DNA from: Chrysoporthe austroafricana
Taxonomy: Eukaryota > Ascomycota > Sordariomycetes > Diaporthales > Cryphonectriaceae
NCBI GenBank assembly: GCA_001051155.2
Contig: JYIP02000002.1
Coordinates: 1,805,583 to 1,869,582 of the forward strand
Direction: 5' to 3'
Length of the DNA: 64,000 nucleotides
Shown: positions 45,746-57,302 of the stretch, in pieces
Layout: each line of letters starts with the position of its first letter
Position numbering within the stretch: the stretch's first letter is position 1
The notes under the pieces: model-generated
What the model was told of the DNA's origin: nothing
The model's input: the letters and a program-made list of their open reading frames with translations, nothing else
The model's database searches: none
Made by a program: the position numbers and the translations under genes

Positions 45746-46273
45746 ATATTATATAGAATTCCCATATACAATGTAAATAACTATTTAGTAGACATCTTGT
45801 TAAGATGCTGGGTAGTCTTAGAATGATAGACGTCTTGTCCTGATGGGGAACGACGCATGGTCTGATGAACCACCATAGACACCGAGATTGTAAATCGTGA
45901 TATGATCGAGTTGTGGGCTCCAATCATTCTAATTCGGAGGTCTGAGGACTGATATCATTCAACCTCGAGAGTCTGATTATAATATCCCGCCACTCGAACA
46001 TTGCACGTTCGGATTCCGAGCTCACTCCTTGACAACGCCGCATCACTTGAGCCGTTTTCGATGTAAACTAATATTATGCTAGTATTTCTTTATATGAAGT
46101 TCGCCCGATTACGAGCTAATTTGTTACCAGCTCTCCAGGTAAAGATATGAGGCTGTCGTAATCCCCTGATTACTGTCAAAAAGACAAAGGACTTCATTAC
46201 CACCAGGCGCCTACTCATGTGTAGCGAGAGGAAGCCTGCAAATTTTGATATTGAATCCCAGAGAGTAGGATCC
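45746..46273. other. AT-rich convergent intergenic interval
   Basis: Separates the 3' ends of the rhodopsin-domain and HD-hydrolase genes. No gene or repeat is recognised. Confidence 0.4.
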
Positions 46274-47077
46274 TCATTCGTAATCTGCTATGAGGTGGTT
46301 CTTCAGTACCCCATTTGGAAAGTCCTCTTCACCTAGTGAGGTGGTGTGTGCCCACGGCTTCAGCCCATTTTCTTCCCGGATCGTCGCAGCGAAACACTCA
46401 CTCCAGCGGAGTCGAGGGAAGGCCTTGTTGACATCGGCCGTGGTATCCGGATGCACCAAATCCGCATGTCCACCCATATTGTCGTAGATTGTGGCTAGCT
46501 GGAGGAGCTGACCGAGAAAGGTGATCTTGCCGGTCTCTCCCAAGTCCTGGTGACGAAAGATGGCTTCTGCAACAGCCTCGGCCTGCTCCTGCGGAGCCCC
46601 CAGTTCATTTCCGACCAGATCAAGGGCGAGTATGCCGCCGTAAAACTCGAATGAGAGCTGTGTAGCTCGCAAGTTATCATGAGTCGTCCCGATGTCGTGG
46701 AGCAAGGCCGTTACCGCCAAGGTCGATAGCGATAATGATTTGGCGAAGTCGGGAAACTGTTGTTGCAAGATTACGGAAGCTTTGCATGGTCAGGATAGTC
46801 CTCTCGTTTGATGGGAACCAAACAGGCGGAGACCACCTGAGGCCAACTCACCGAAGTAGAAGACTCGCACGGAGTGGTGGTATGTAGGGAGAGGTAACTT
46901 CTCCTTGGCATACTCTTGGACCCTGGCGACAAGATGGTCATCGGATGGAAATTGGATATCGTTGATCAAGATACTAGCTGGTTTGTGAATATAAGGCTCA
47001 TTCGAGAGCAGGTCTTTCGGGTTGAGCGGGACAGCCGTCCATCCATGAACAGCTGAGAACTCGCCAGAGTGTGACAT
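46274..47077 (-). CDS. Cyanamide hydratase-like HD-domain protein
   Basis: Two exons, 46852..47077 and 46274..46779, encode 243 residues, essentially the length I recall for fungal cyanamide hydratase. The intron is GTGAGT..CAAAG with a CTGAC branch site. The metal-binding HD motifs are present: HHSVR (67-71), LLHDIGTT (His103, Asp104) and AIFRHQD later. The enzyme hydrates cyanamide to urea; yeast Ddi2/Ddi3 are relatives. The true substrate here is uncertain, since many fungal copies are uncharacterised. The ATG at 47077 was chosen over the longer frame, which would need a TTG start. It is divergent from the paraoxonase-like gene, with 742 bases between the starts. Confidence 0.9.
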
Positions 47078-47819
47078 GTTCAGAGACAGGACTTCTTGGG
47101 GAACTTGCAGCAATGGTTCGAATGTCTTTCTTCAAACCTCTGTTTCGTGCTCTCTAAGAGACGGAGCAGGCATTTATACTTGGAGAAGGAAGGGTTTTAT
47201 GCCACGAAAAGTCTCTTAATGTAGGGGATTAATAATCGTAGTCGTGAGGAATCATAGGCGGCTCGTGTATGCCGTCTATTAGAAACCAAAATCGTGCATT
47301 TCCTCGGAATCTAACGCAGTACTAGCCTTTTATATATCCTGTCAATGTGGTTGTGTCACTACCCACTCACACATATACATTTGCTGGCATTCGGAGCTGG
47401 GTCATCAAGGACACGATCTCCTAGTCTCTTTTGCCTGACTAGATGGAAGGGCTCCAAAATATGTATATATCTTGCCTGTGGTCTTCTGAGACTGAGAATC
47501 CGAAGTTGGATGTCAAAGTGCATTGCGAAGGGTAGAATCAAGCTTGTCGGCAGCCGGACGCCGGAACGTGAAACAACCGGGGCAGTCCGGAGGTTAGTTA
47601 ATTAGTGAGTCAGCTCGGAAGCAGCGGATTCGCTGGACCGGGCCCCGCGTAAGCACCGTCGGACCGACTTCACACCTTAGGCCCGGGCCCAGTCCCATTC
47701 AGTTGAGTCCTCATATTTAGGTTACGTACGATGTACAGGAACATGGCCTGACGGATACAGTCTACGATGACGAAGTTCCCGAAACACAGGCTGCAGATTC
47801 CACGCTCGACGTCGTCAAC
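47078..47819. promoter_or_regulatory. Divergent promoter between cyanamide hydratase and paraoxonase-like genes
   Basis: Both neighbouring genes start outward from this 742-base interval, so it may co-regulate them. No specific site was identified. Confidence 0.4.
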
Positions 47820-49136
47820 ATGACCAGCCTGAGCAAGATCAGTCTCGTTATCATTGTCTTCGTTGCTGCATTGCTTCAGCTGTCCGTCGTCAGGAATTTT
47901 ATTACGCTCCTCCGGTTGGGCCTGGGAGTCGGGAAGACTATCCAGCCTATCAGTGACTTTCAACACCAATGTCGTCGGATCAATCATGCTCGCCTCCAAG
48001 CTTGCGAGGACATGTGGCTGTCTGAAGCAACTAGACAGCTCTTTCTTGGCTGTTCTGACTCCGGATCTCGCAGTCAATGGATGCCCGGGTACGCATGGCC
48101 CCGGTCACTCACCGAGCGCAAATTCGAACTGAAATGACTTTAGAGAGGGAGAATACAATGTGGCAGGGCGGCCTACTAAAGATGCGGTCATCGTTATGAA
48201 TATGGACACCTTGGATGTCAAGGAGCTTCCAATGTCTGGCTTCACGGGAACAGCAGGTGACGGCATAATCAATATCATTGGCCTTACTGGGCTTGATAAG
48301 GAGGATGGTTCCGTCGAGCTCTTCGTCACCAATTTCAGACCATCTATAGATCCTGTCACCGGTCAAATCGCGCCTAACCAGGGGGCTGTAGGGGCCAACG
48401 CCACGATTGAGGTCTTCAGAACTGGTTTGCAAGCCGAAGCACTGGCTCATGTGCGAACTCTGGTGGATCCAATCATCGCAACACCTAACAGGATCGCTGC
48501 TGTTGACGGCCATGGACTATATATCACGAACGACCACGGTCAGCAACAGACCGGATTAAGAAGTCGGCTGTCTATCCTCCTGCAAACGGGTGACGTCGCT
48601 TTCTGTCCCGCCGGTTCTTACAGCCCTTGTGAGATCGTTTCCACAGGGCATGGATACCCCAACGGACTGATACACAGCAGCGTTGACCAACACATTTACG
48701 TGCCATGCAGTGCTGAAGGCGGGGTCAAAGTCTTGAAGACCAGTGTGAACAAGTCACTTGAGATGATCGATAAGATAGACGTTCCGTACGCCGTGGACAA
48801 CCTCTCTCAGGACAAGGATGGATTCATTTGGGCCGCAGCGATGCCGCGAGGCATCGAGATCATGCGACAGTCGAAAGCTCCGTTCTGTCACTTCCCTCCG
48901 GCAACCGTCCTCAAACTTTCGCGCGCGAACAATGGCACGTACGAGGTTGAAAAGGTTTTGGAGGATCGTGATGGTGAAGTTCTGCCCGGAGCAACTACCG
49001 TTGTCCACGATGTCACAAGTGGAAGACTAGTCTTGAGTGGTAGGCTCTAGTAGTAAGCTTGATCAGGCGAGTTCCTTACTGACATCTATCAGGAGTGTTT
49101 TCTCCATTCATCACTGTGTGTGAGGGGGTTCATTAA
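47820..49136 (+). CDS. Paraoxonase/arylesterase-like membrane-anchored beta-propeller protein
   Basis: Three exons, 47820..48088, 48144..49039 and 49093..49136, encode 402 residues; both introns are GT..AG with correct phase. An N-terminal signal-anchor (about residues 7-25, SLVIIVFVAALLQL) is followed by marks of the PON/SMP-30 propeller family: CEDMWLSEATRQLFLGCSD, the calcium-site segment NRIAAVDGHGLYITNDH, and YPNGLIHSSVDQHIYVP. Such enzymes hydrolyse lactones and aryl esters with a bound calcium ion. The propeller probably faces the ER lumen or cell exterior. The C-terminus SGVFSPFITVC appears only when the last intron is removed. Substrate is unknown. Confidence 0.87.
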
Positions 49137-49732
49137 GACATTCGACGCCACTAGCTGCGATGACGGCATATTTTCGACGTTATGGGCCGTTGGACCCTGG
49201 AGTTGGCTTACAAAAGGTTTCTACGGACCAGCAGTAGCTTTTCCATACAAATGCCCTCAACGTACCTAGGTAGATATAGAAGAGTTGCAGCTCGGCAAGA
49301 ACATTGCATGTGGTGCTTTATCTTCGAGTAGCAGGATGTATATTAATAGTCACAGTCTCTCCTCCTTTATATTAAGTCCGTGGTAAAATGCTAGATAATT
49401 AGCCTTAACCGTAAGAAAGGGAAACTCAGATAGCTGCCGGTTCCTTGGCTTTGCGTGGGATGGAACAAACGAGCCGATCAAATGCAGGAAATCAGCAACA
49501 TACAGGCGGGACTTGGGGTTTCAAAGCATGCGAAGGCCACCACGTCCCTCATGAGAGTTCTGTATTTTTAATACTAAGGTAGGTGCATCTTGAGATCCTG
49601 AAGTAGCCGTCTGTAGTGCTGAGCTGGAAATACATTCGTAAAAGCTAAACTCTAGCTATATAGTGTCTCGATACATTGTTTGCACTATGGCACCTACTTC
49701 ACCTCAACCCAATCTCCATGCTGGAATACACA
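49137..49732. other. Convergent intergenic interval
   Basis: 3' flanks of the paraoxonase-like and NTF2-like genes. No other feature is seen. Confidence 0.4.
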
Positions 49733-50493
49733 TCACAGGTTCTTGACAGGAGCATCTCCTTCCTGTCCTCCACTGCTGTATTTGCGCCTCTTTTCCTTCC
49801 CAGCGTCCTTGTCGCCCTCAAAGGCCTTTAGCTCAGGCGCACTCATTAGCTTCGGCACGTTATCTGTCTGAAACTTCTTGATAGCAGCGCCGATCCCTTC
49901 ATTTGAGTAGTCCTTCTCGTTGGCTTGATCCTTGTGATACTTCACGCGGATGAATTCGCTGTCGATGGTGGCCGGGTCCAGCGACAAGCTCACGATGGCG
50001 TTCACGACCGCCGTCTTGGGGATGACCTTGAACGTCCATTCCTGCGTAGAAGCATCACATTAATAATCAAGTGCCGGGACGCCCCAGCCCAGCCGGCCCA
50101 ACTGACCTCTTCATGCCGGAACTGGATCAGGTCCCGGTCGTTCGTCACCACCTGGTATCCATGGCTCTTCGCCCCCACGAACAACTTCGGTAGAGCGAAC
50201 CACTGCGCGGCCATCTTGTAGCGGTCGTTCGCGTAGACAAACTGGTCATTATATACGCAGTCCGGCGTGTAGCGCTTCACGCGTTCCACGGTCGGCTTCA
50301 TCTCATACAGGGCGATGATGTCGTCGAGCAACGCCTGGCGTGCAGGCGACAGCGGCTTAGACTTGAGTGGATCCGGTTTGTAGTCCCCGGTCGGGTGCGT
50401 CTGGCGCACCTCAAAATACTCTCCAGGCAGCGAGGCGTCCGTCGGGAAGTTTACCTCTCCAGAGTCTGCCACAGAAGGCTTTGTTGAGGCCAT
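49733..50493 (-). CDS. NTF2-like/SnoaL-like conserved hypothetical protein
   Basis: Two exons, 50107..50493 and 49733..50041, give 231 residues (intron GTCAGT..ACGCAG). The centre has the alternating pattern of an NTF2-like cone fold: LLDDIIALYEMKPTVERVKR, then CVYNDQFVYANDRYKMAAQW, EWTFKVIPKTAVVNAIVSL and FIRVKYHKDQ. The C-terminal 60 residues are polar and probably disordered. The role is unknown; NTF2-like folds serve in small-molecule isomerisation, transport or as scaffolds. The frame stays open to an ATG at 50643, which would add 50 residues that could be a mitochondrial presequence (Ser/Leu/Arg-rich). The shorter start was chosen as the conservative option. Confidence 0.72.
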
Positions 50494-51083
50494 CTTGACA
50501 AATACACAGCGGTGGTGAAAGACTGGTGTAGGAGTCAAGTTCTTCTGTGTCCCTACGACCAAGACTCGTAGGCCTCGAAGAGAAAGGCTGCTTTTAAGAC
50601 TCAAGAGACTCATAATCCCACACAGAAACGTCGTTGATGTCATAAATATCTCTCGGTGAATGACGGCTACTTTATTCCGGAGCGTGTCTGATTGTTATAA
50701 TGATGATGTAGCCACCGGTGAGAGGCTAACCGCGTTGATACATAGTAGCGGCACGCCACGAAAGGAATTACGGATGCCCCGCGCAGGCAGGCGGTGCCGT
50801 GGTGGTAGGTATGCAAGTGGGAGTCATTGAGGAGTAGAACGTGCTATGTGTATAGGGCCACATTCAGGAAGACGTCTCATCAAGGGTCAAATGCGAGTTG
50901 TTTACACCTCGTTATCTATTTGTTTTCTTTCGCATTTTTTTTTTCTTTCGACTCATCACTGTGGTCTCCAAATTCGGCCTCGCCGTAATCTTCCTCCTCA
51001 TGGCTATTGTCATCGAGAGCTACTCGTAGAGATTGGCATCCCCTCCGTCTCATACGCATCCGCAAAGAAAGGATGATCTTCGG
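50494..51083. other. Intergenic interval, nothing recognised
   Basis: It includes a T/CT-rich run near 50925-50950. No gene is recognised. Confidence 0.4.
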
Positions 51084-51359
51084 TCAAGGTCCATCCTTGG
51101 CATAAATAACGCATAGGCATTGGAGAATATCCTGCGCTGAACGACGCAGAGCCAACCACTCGAGTAGAAAGCTGACGGGGTTGTCGGTGAGCGTGCAGTA
51201 GAAGACGCTCGAATCGTAGCCTTCGTCGGGGCCAGGCTTCTGTAGATAGCTCATGATTGCCGCGACATCGTCGTAGGACACGTAAAGGCGTCCGGCAAAG
51301 ATGACCAGCCCAATGAAGAACCACTCGGGGAACTCGTAGTCGTCAGGAAGGACCGGCAT
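51084..51359 (-). CDS. Short hypothetical frame downstream of the MFS exporter
   Basis: A frame of 91 residues starts with ATG at 51359 and overlaps the exporter's 3' end by 17 bases. The composition is protein-like (for example VIFAGRLYVSYDDVAAIMSY and NPVSFLLEWLALRRSA). No family is recognised. It may be a real small gene, a remnant of a larger gene, or chance. Confidence 0.25.
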   Translation of the reverse strand: MPVLPDDYEFPEWFFIGLVIFAGRLYVSYDDVAAIMSYLQKPGPDEGYDSSVFYCTLTDNPVSFLLEWLALRRSAQDILQCLCVIYAKDGP

Positions 51360-53366
51360 CGTCCTTCTTGACAATCCCGTACTTAGTATCCAGCTTCTTC
51401 CGGAGCGGGACCTCCTTCTCCACAAAGACAAACAGGAACCCGACGCTTGAGATGGCTATGGCAACCTGCCACGTGAGCCTCAGGCTGTCCGACAATACGG
51501 ACGTGAGCTGGGCGGCCGTCTCGGGCGCCAGGGACTTCATGAAGGCCGCGGTAGCGTGCTCGTACGCCCTCCCGCCTCTCAGCTCCGCCACGACGGACTG
51601 GTCCGTGATGGACCCTGGCGCGAGCTGGTCGAAGCGCGCGTTGAAGATGGCGGCTGGGATGGCTGTGCCCCACTGTGTGTGGCGTTGGCGTGAGTACATC
51701 GTGCATTAGATGAGTGAGAGGGGGATCGAGGAAGGGGAGAAATTGACGTGAGATTTCGGAATGAAAGTACTTACCATTAAACCGAAGCTGCGGAGGAACG
51801 CAAACGTTGCTGTGGCCAACGCGGTATCTGCTTCGGATAGGGGTGCCAAGATCGCTGGGAGCACCGTCGGCATCACTTGAGAAGGAAGAAGGAAACGTTA
51901 GCGAAGCATTCCGAAAGGATAAAGAAAGACCAAACTCAAGCCAATGAGCGGTGGAGCGAGATGTAAAGTTGACGTACCGGCACCAGTACCAGCCGACTGT
52001 ATTATTTGGAACCCAACCCAGTAGCCCGTGGACGAATGTTCATTCAGCAGCGTGAACAGCCCAAACGCGATGATTGCAAGGGCCAAGCCCACATGCTGCA
52101 CAGGACGGTAGCGGCCGGTCTTGGTCATGGCGGTACCCCCCAGCACCGTACCTGGTATGAGGGCCAGGATCGACGGGAGCAGCATGACCCCGGACCGACT
52201 GGTGGAGGCGCGCAGAACGCCCTGGAAGTAGACTGGCAGGAAGAACAGGGGCCATATGGTGATCATGCTGTGGACGAAGGCAATAACGAACACGGCGGCC
52301 GATGTCCGGTTCGACATGAGATGGAGCGGCATGGTTGGCTGAGGGGCGAGGCGAGAGGAAGACTCGAAGAGCAGGAAGCCCGCCAGTCCGGCAAATCCGA
52401 TGATGAGAGGTACGAGGACATGATAGGATGGCCATGGATAGAGAGTATGGGCCCAGGCGAGGGCGATGAACTGCAGGAGTGGAGTGTCAACCATGTTGGA
52501 TCAAATAGCACCTACCCAGTAGGGAGCCATCCCAGGGCTTCGACTCACGATTGAAGTCACTGAGCCAATAAAGATTGTATTTCCAGCCCAGTCGATGTTA
52601 GCCAGCCTGTCGGCAAATGTTTTCTCCCTGTCATAGTGAACATGCAAAATGCGAGCAGCAACGCCAGGGCCGGGCCACCAATAGGCAAGTTTAGGTAGAA
52701 GACCCAACGCCACGTCGAGTACTGGACAATAAGGCCACCGAAGAACGGGCCTAGAGCCGAACCAAGGCCGACACAGGTAAAAGTAAGGGCGAAGTAGCTA
52801 CCACGCTGCCTCAGGGGCACCAGGTCGCCGACGATAACCTGGTTCAGCACATTAATGCCCCCGGCGCCGATGCCCTGGATCACGCGGCCCGCGATCATCA
52901 TGGCCATGCTAGTGGCGCCGCCGCAGATCCCACTGCCTAGGACAAAGGCGGCCGTCGAGAATATCATAGGCCAGCGGCGGCCGAAGACGTTCGCCAGTTG
53001 GCCTTGTAGTGGTTGGAACACAGTCCTGCAGGTTGTCCTTCTTAGCTCTGGGGTGCTGCTATCCTGGTGGTGTGGGCTCACTTACATAGCCACATAGTAG
53101 GCATTAGAGGTCCAGATATAGACATCGCCACCACCAAGATCAGCAATAATGGAGGGTAGACTGGTAGGGATAATGCTGCCCTCCAGGGCCGTTAGAAGTC
53201 CGCAAAAGACAACTGAAGCGATAATGAAGTAGAAACGGATGCTTTTCGGGCTCTTTTCGTCTTCCTGTGATGGGGACGTGGACTCTGCTGCTTTTTCAGA
53301 AGTCTCAGCTTGCATCTCCAAGGTTGCCACCTGTTCTGGTTCGGAGCTCTTGTCTTTGGACTCCAT
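51343..53366 (-). CDS. MFS drug-efflux transporter (DHA2/14-TM type), interrupted by a frameshift
   Basis: Five exons, 53086..53366, 52549..53025, 51978..52470, 51775..51875 and 51343..51672, encode about 560 residues if one base is restored. Visible marks: LLTALEGSIIPTSLPSIIADLGG (TM1 and antiporter motif), GQLANVFGRRWPM (motif A), GRVIQGIGAGG (motif B), and LNLPIGGPALALLLAF in TM6. The frame breaks in an AAAA run (52646-52649 on the plus strand). HVHYDREKTFADRLANIDW continues in another frame, and exon phases close only if one T is added to the coding strand. It probably exports the product of the adjacent synthetase (inference from position). The lesion is either real decay or a homopolymer sequencing error. 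Confidence 0.85.
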
Positions 53367-54374
53367 AATGATATGTGTGACTCTGGCTCCGGTGAATGTA
53401 AGACAAGCCCCGGCCTGGTGTCGAGGTGGCTGTCGATGTCTCTGGGAGCTAAAGCTGAGTAGGCAGTGACTAGGATGCTGCGGGATAGGACAATAGTCTA
53501 ATTTCTATAACTGGATTGGGGCTCTTTTTTCGATGTCCGAAAGTCTGGGGGAGTGGCTCACTATCAAATATTCATGCTCGGAGGACTTTGGTCTGGAGCC
53601 GGGGTCAGCTCCGGAGGGTTTTGGTGCTTCGATTGCTAGTTGGCCATCAAAGTTCCAACCTGGTTCCACAGACCAGCTCACTCTGTTCTCTAATGCAGAT
53701 CTTTGATTTGCCTAATTAGATATTCTACTGAAGATAGAAGTACTGCGGCCTCACTTACTACCGAATCAGTTCTCCAGCTGTTTAGCAGGTAGATGAATAG
53801 TTGCATTGCAGCTCTGTACCAGTCAGTAGGCTGCTACCTAGGCTAGTACTACAACTCAGGAATTCGCTTGGCTACCAAGTAGGAATTCTTAAACCCTTAT
53901 ACCAGTGAGATAGTATGAACGCCTACGTGCAATACTGAGTCGAAAAAGCCACGGACCGGATCGTCAGATCGCAGTGCCCGAGTCGTTCATATAGTGTACA
54001 GCCTGCTCTGAATTCCCTATATAGCCCCCGAAACCTTGTCAATATGTATCAACAAATGACTTACGAAGAGACAAGAACGCCTATAAAGGGGATATGAAGC
54101 CAGTAGGTTGGACAAACATGCTTGCACGACATCGGATAATTGGACACATCATTCAGATTTCTGCGCTTATAAGTATGCATGGAATAGGTAGCCAAAGGGA
54201 TACAGTGATATTTAGCCCAGTATATATCTCGTAAAATGTTTAGAACCAAACTATTAGCATATGCACAGGTGCCATGAACAATCACCCAGCCTGAGTTGAC
54301 ACACTGATCTTCTGGGAAATACGAGGTTCGAGAGACATATCGATGCATGATTCTTATGATACATGCTTAGGAGG
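53367..54374. other. Intergenic interval, nothing recognised
   Basis: It should hold the promoter of the MFS exporter. AT-rich in parts; no repeat or gene is recognised. Confidence 0.4.
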
Positions 54375-56143
54375 CTACAATAAGTCCTTAACCTTTGCGA
54401 TGCCGTTACGCAGTGATGCCATTAGTGGCTGGTCTGGCCCAGGTCCTCTCCCTTGGATTTGGGCTATAGCCACACGCACGAGCTCAGATGTATTCGTCGT
54501 ATCAGGCAGCCCGTTAGGCGAGGGATCTCGCTGATACAGACGAAATTCTTGCGGGACATCTAGGAGCTCCTCGATAGTCTCGATGTGATGCTCCATGGTC
54601 TGGATGAGGAGCTTGATATGGAGCCGGCCGTCAACGGCGCCAACTCCTGCTATGCTTATCTGAGACTCTTTTTGTGACCTGCACAAGCCCAAAAGATGCT
54701 TGGGCGTGTCACACAATAGTGAGTAAACCCGACCAAAGACACTATCATAAAGCTGCAGCAACTGCATATAGCATGATAGCAGCATGAGATTCGCGGATGT
54801 GCTGGAGGGCGCCGGGTTCGAGGGTGTGCCTCGAGGTCCCCGATTCGTCGGGAGCCCTGGCCGCGACTGTCTGTCCCCACGAGATAGAGCTCGAAGTATT
54901 TCGATCAGCTCTGAACTGCTTCTCAGAACGTGCTTCACACTATTATGAGTTAGCAATCGTCAAAATTCCAATGTAAACAGGGGCTATATCATCAGATGTA
55001 ATTGAACTTTGCAGAGTGATCTATACCCAGAAGAGACTCATGCAGTGATCTACAGACTTCGTCCACCTAGCAGAGGTGCTTCAAGGCGCCAAGTTCCAAT
55101 ATTCGGGTGCGACGAGAACAGAAGCTTGGATCCGCGACACCGAGCAGGGAATGGAGGAATATGGAAGCTGCTCACCCGTTCTCATCTCCATTATGTTGCT
55201 TCAAAACACGCTCGTCTTGCATATGCAAGAGGTTCTGCTGGTGGCTCTCATATCTGAAAAGTTGACGGGTAACGGTTTCATGCAAGCGGGCGAGTCGGAT
55301 AAGGGCGGCTGATATGGTGAGATTTTCTGAATATCGAACGCCCTGGTTGTCCTCCAACTCGGCGCCGTTGGACTGGGGTTCGCCGAAGTCTTGTTGGCCA
55401 TTCCGAACACCAACCCGAGTCTCATTAACATCGTCACCACCGTCGGCTTGTATGACGTTAAGCCCAGCATGAGCGGGATCGCTGCCAAATTGGGGCGAGT
55501 TCGGGATATACTGCAACGTTGATAGGAGATGCATGAAACCATTGTCCTGTGGCTGGGCCTCCTCCGGAGACCAGGACAGCACGTGTCCATTGCCGAGGCT
55601 TGAAGGGTCCCATACGGCGGAGGGATCGTCGAGAGGAGTTGCCCAAGCTGAAGGGGTGGTCAGCCGCGGAGTGGTGGGAAGCGATGTTGACGCTGGCATC
55701 AGTTGGCCCACCATCTCCACGTCCATATCCATGGAAGGAGGCATCTCGGTGGACTCATCTGCCTGTCTGTCCCCTGGCGCCCCCATGGAAGATGCCGCTG
55801 ATGGCTGCAGGCTGGCCGCGGAGTCGACGCCAGTGGATAGCGGTGATGGGCCAGGGAAGGTCTGGGCAGGAGCTTGAGATGCAAGAGGAGGCGAGATAGG
55901 GGTCTCACCCGCGTTCCTCGTGGGCTCCAGCTCTGACTCACCGTTGCCCCTGCGGTTCGGGCGGCGAGGTCGACCCAGACATCGAGCACTGCCGGTGACG
56001 CAGAGAGCCCCGGCTCGTTCGCAGCGAGTACAGGGCCCGTAGCTCTGCTGGCCGGCCGTGGTGGGAGTCTGGCCATGGGAACATCGCACTTTGTGAGTCC
56101 TGCATCTGTCACAGGCGGATCGTACCGCCAGGCGAGGGCCCAT
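54375..56143 (-). CDS. Zn2Cys6 transcription factor 1 (AflR-like pathway regulator)
   Basis: Two exons, 55176..56143 and 54375..54939, encode about 510 residues. The binuclear zinc cluster is at residues 11-43: CDRCRTHKVRC, a 16-residue loop, then CTRCERAGALC, followed by a basic linker GRPRRPNRRG. Cluster-specific regulators of this type bind CGG-rich promoter sites. The middle is Ser/Pro-rich; the C-terminal part is helical (MLLSCYMQLLQLYDSVF and HIKLLIQTMEHHIETIEELL), as in AflR-type proteins. The intron is long (236 bases), but its acceptor AATAG follows a GCTAAC branch site and the phase fits. The open frame reaches an ATG at 56338, giving a 575-residue alternative. Confidence 0.85.
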
Positions 56144-56338
56144 GCCGAGGCTTGCAGGCTTTCGCCGCCTGCTCGACGTTGAAGCGGTCGGCTGCGCGGG
56201 TGTGGGTGTGGGATGGCTGGCAGAGATCCGTAGAGATGCGTTTGGTCTTTTGTTCTGGTGATATGTCCTGTGCGTGTCTAGATGCACGTAATATTCCACG
56301 GCAATGCCAATGCCAATGCCGACGTGGTTGTTCAGCAT

Positions 56339-57079
56339 TGGGTCAGCCTGCCCCTGCGGGGTTCTAGCTCGTGGGGGGTACTAGAGGTACAGAAGGTCTG
56401 TGCCCGCCGCTGCTGTATATTGCTTACTCGAGCCAGTGAGCCACATAGGGACTATCCTTCCCACATACAATTAACGTGCAGCACAGCTGAGATCTGTTAT
56501 CAACTTATATTCCGTTCATGACGACAACTCACAATCCTACTGGATTCACTTACTACGGACGTACGTCCGTACATGTAAGCACTTCCAATGCCCTGATTAC
56601 CCCGGATTACCTTGTAGTAGTTGCGGTAGTGTGCTAGGTTTGCTATAATCCTTTGGAGCCAGCCAGTGTCCGCTTGCCCAACTCCGTTCTGTCTGCTCAC
56701 TCATTAGTTAGAGAAACTCGGTAACTATACTGAAATAGAATTACTGCGGGGTAGAATCCTGCGAATATACTTTATCTGAAGTCCGAAGTAAGCAGTGCGA
56801 CGCGAGTAGAGGGAGGCAAATCTGACTAGGCCCACCATAAAGATGTCTTTCAGTATTGACATGAACGGCGACCCGCGTCTCTACGCATGACTTAGAAATC
56901 CTGATTACCCAGGCTGACGTGAGGACGGCAACTAATTTCTGGTTAGTGGTTAGAACCAACGAGTCAGGCTTTATCTGCGGTTGGTCAACATTTAGCCCAG
57001 ATGTGAAGTGTCGAACGTGTTTAATGCGTGGGTTTCCTCTCCATACAGCTCACTATAAACCGAGGTTTTGGTTAATAGA
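56339..57079. other. Divergent inter-regulator region with a duplicated segment
   Basis: Two imperfect direct copies of a ~40-base stretch (TTAGAACCAACGAGTCAGGC-like near 56945 and TAATAGAACCAATGAGTCAAGC-like near 57070) flank a spacer. The second ends with TATCTGCGGTCGGTCAAA as the first does, but carries a short AT insertion. It lies next to the hAT relic. Confidence 0.5.
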
Positions 57080-57125
57080 ACCAATGAGTCAAGCTATTGA
57101 TAATATTATCTGCGGTCGGTCAAAT

Positions 57126-57292
57126 CCCCCACGGCTTTCGCAAATGGCTCTGGACCTCTTTACGATAACAGCCGACGAGCGCTGAGGTTGAAAGACTCTT
57201 TTCGTTAGGTAGCCGAATGATGAGTCCCCAGCGAGAGTCACTGGACCCTATCATGGTTGGCTTCTGTCAATCTCTTCTGTCCTATTCTGTCA
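57126..57292 (+). pseudogene. hAT transposase C-terminal relic
   Basis: The plus strand reads PPRLSQMALDLFTITADE and then, after a one-base frame slip near 57180, AEVERLFSLGSRMMSPQRES and LDPIMVGFCQSL. This is the hAT-family dimerisation region at the transposase C-terminus (usual pattern: L..MA.D.L.I...SAE.ERLFS.......R..L). Only this end is present; no intact catalytic domain or terminal repeats were seen. It overlaps the promoter of the second Zn2Cys6 gene. Confidence 0.7.
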
Positions 57293-57302
57293 TATTCCCG
57301 TC

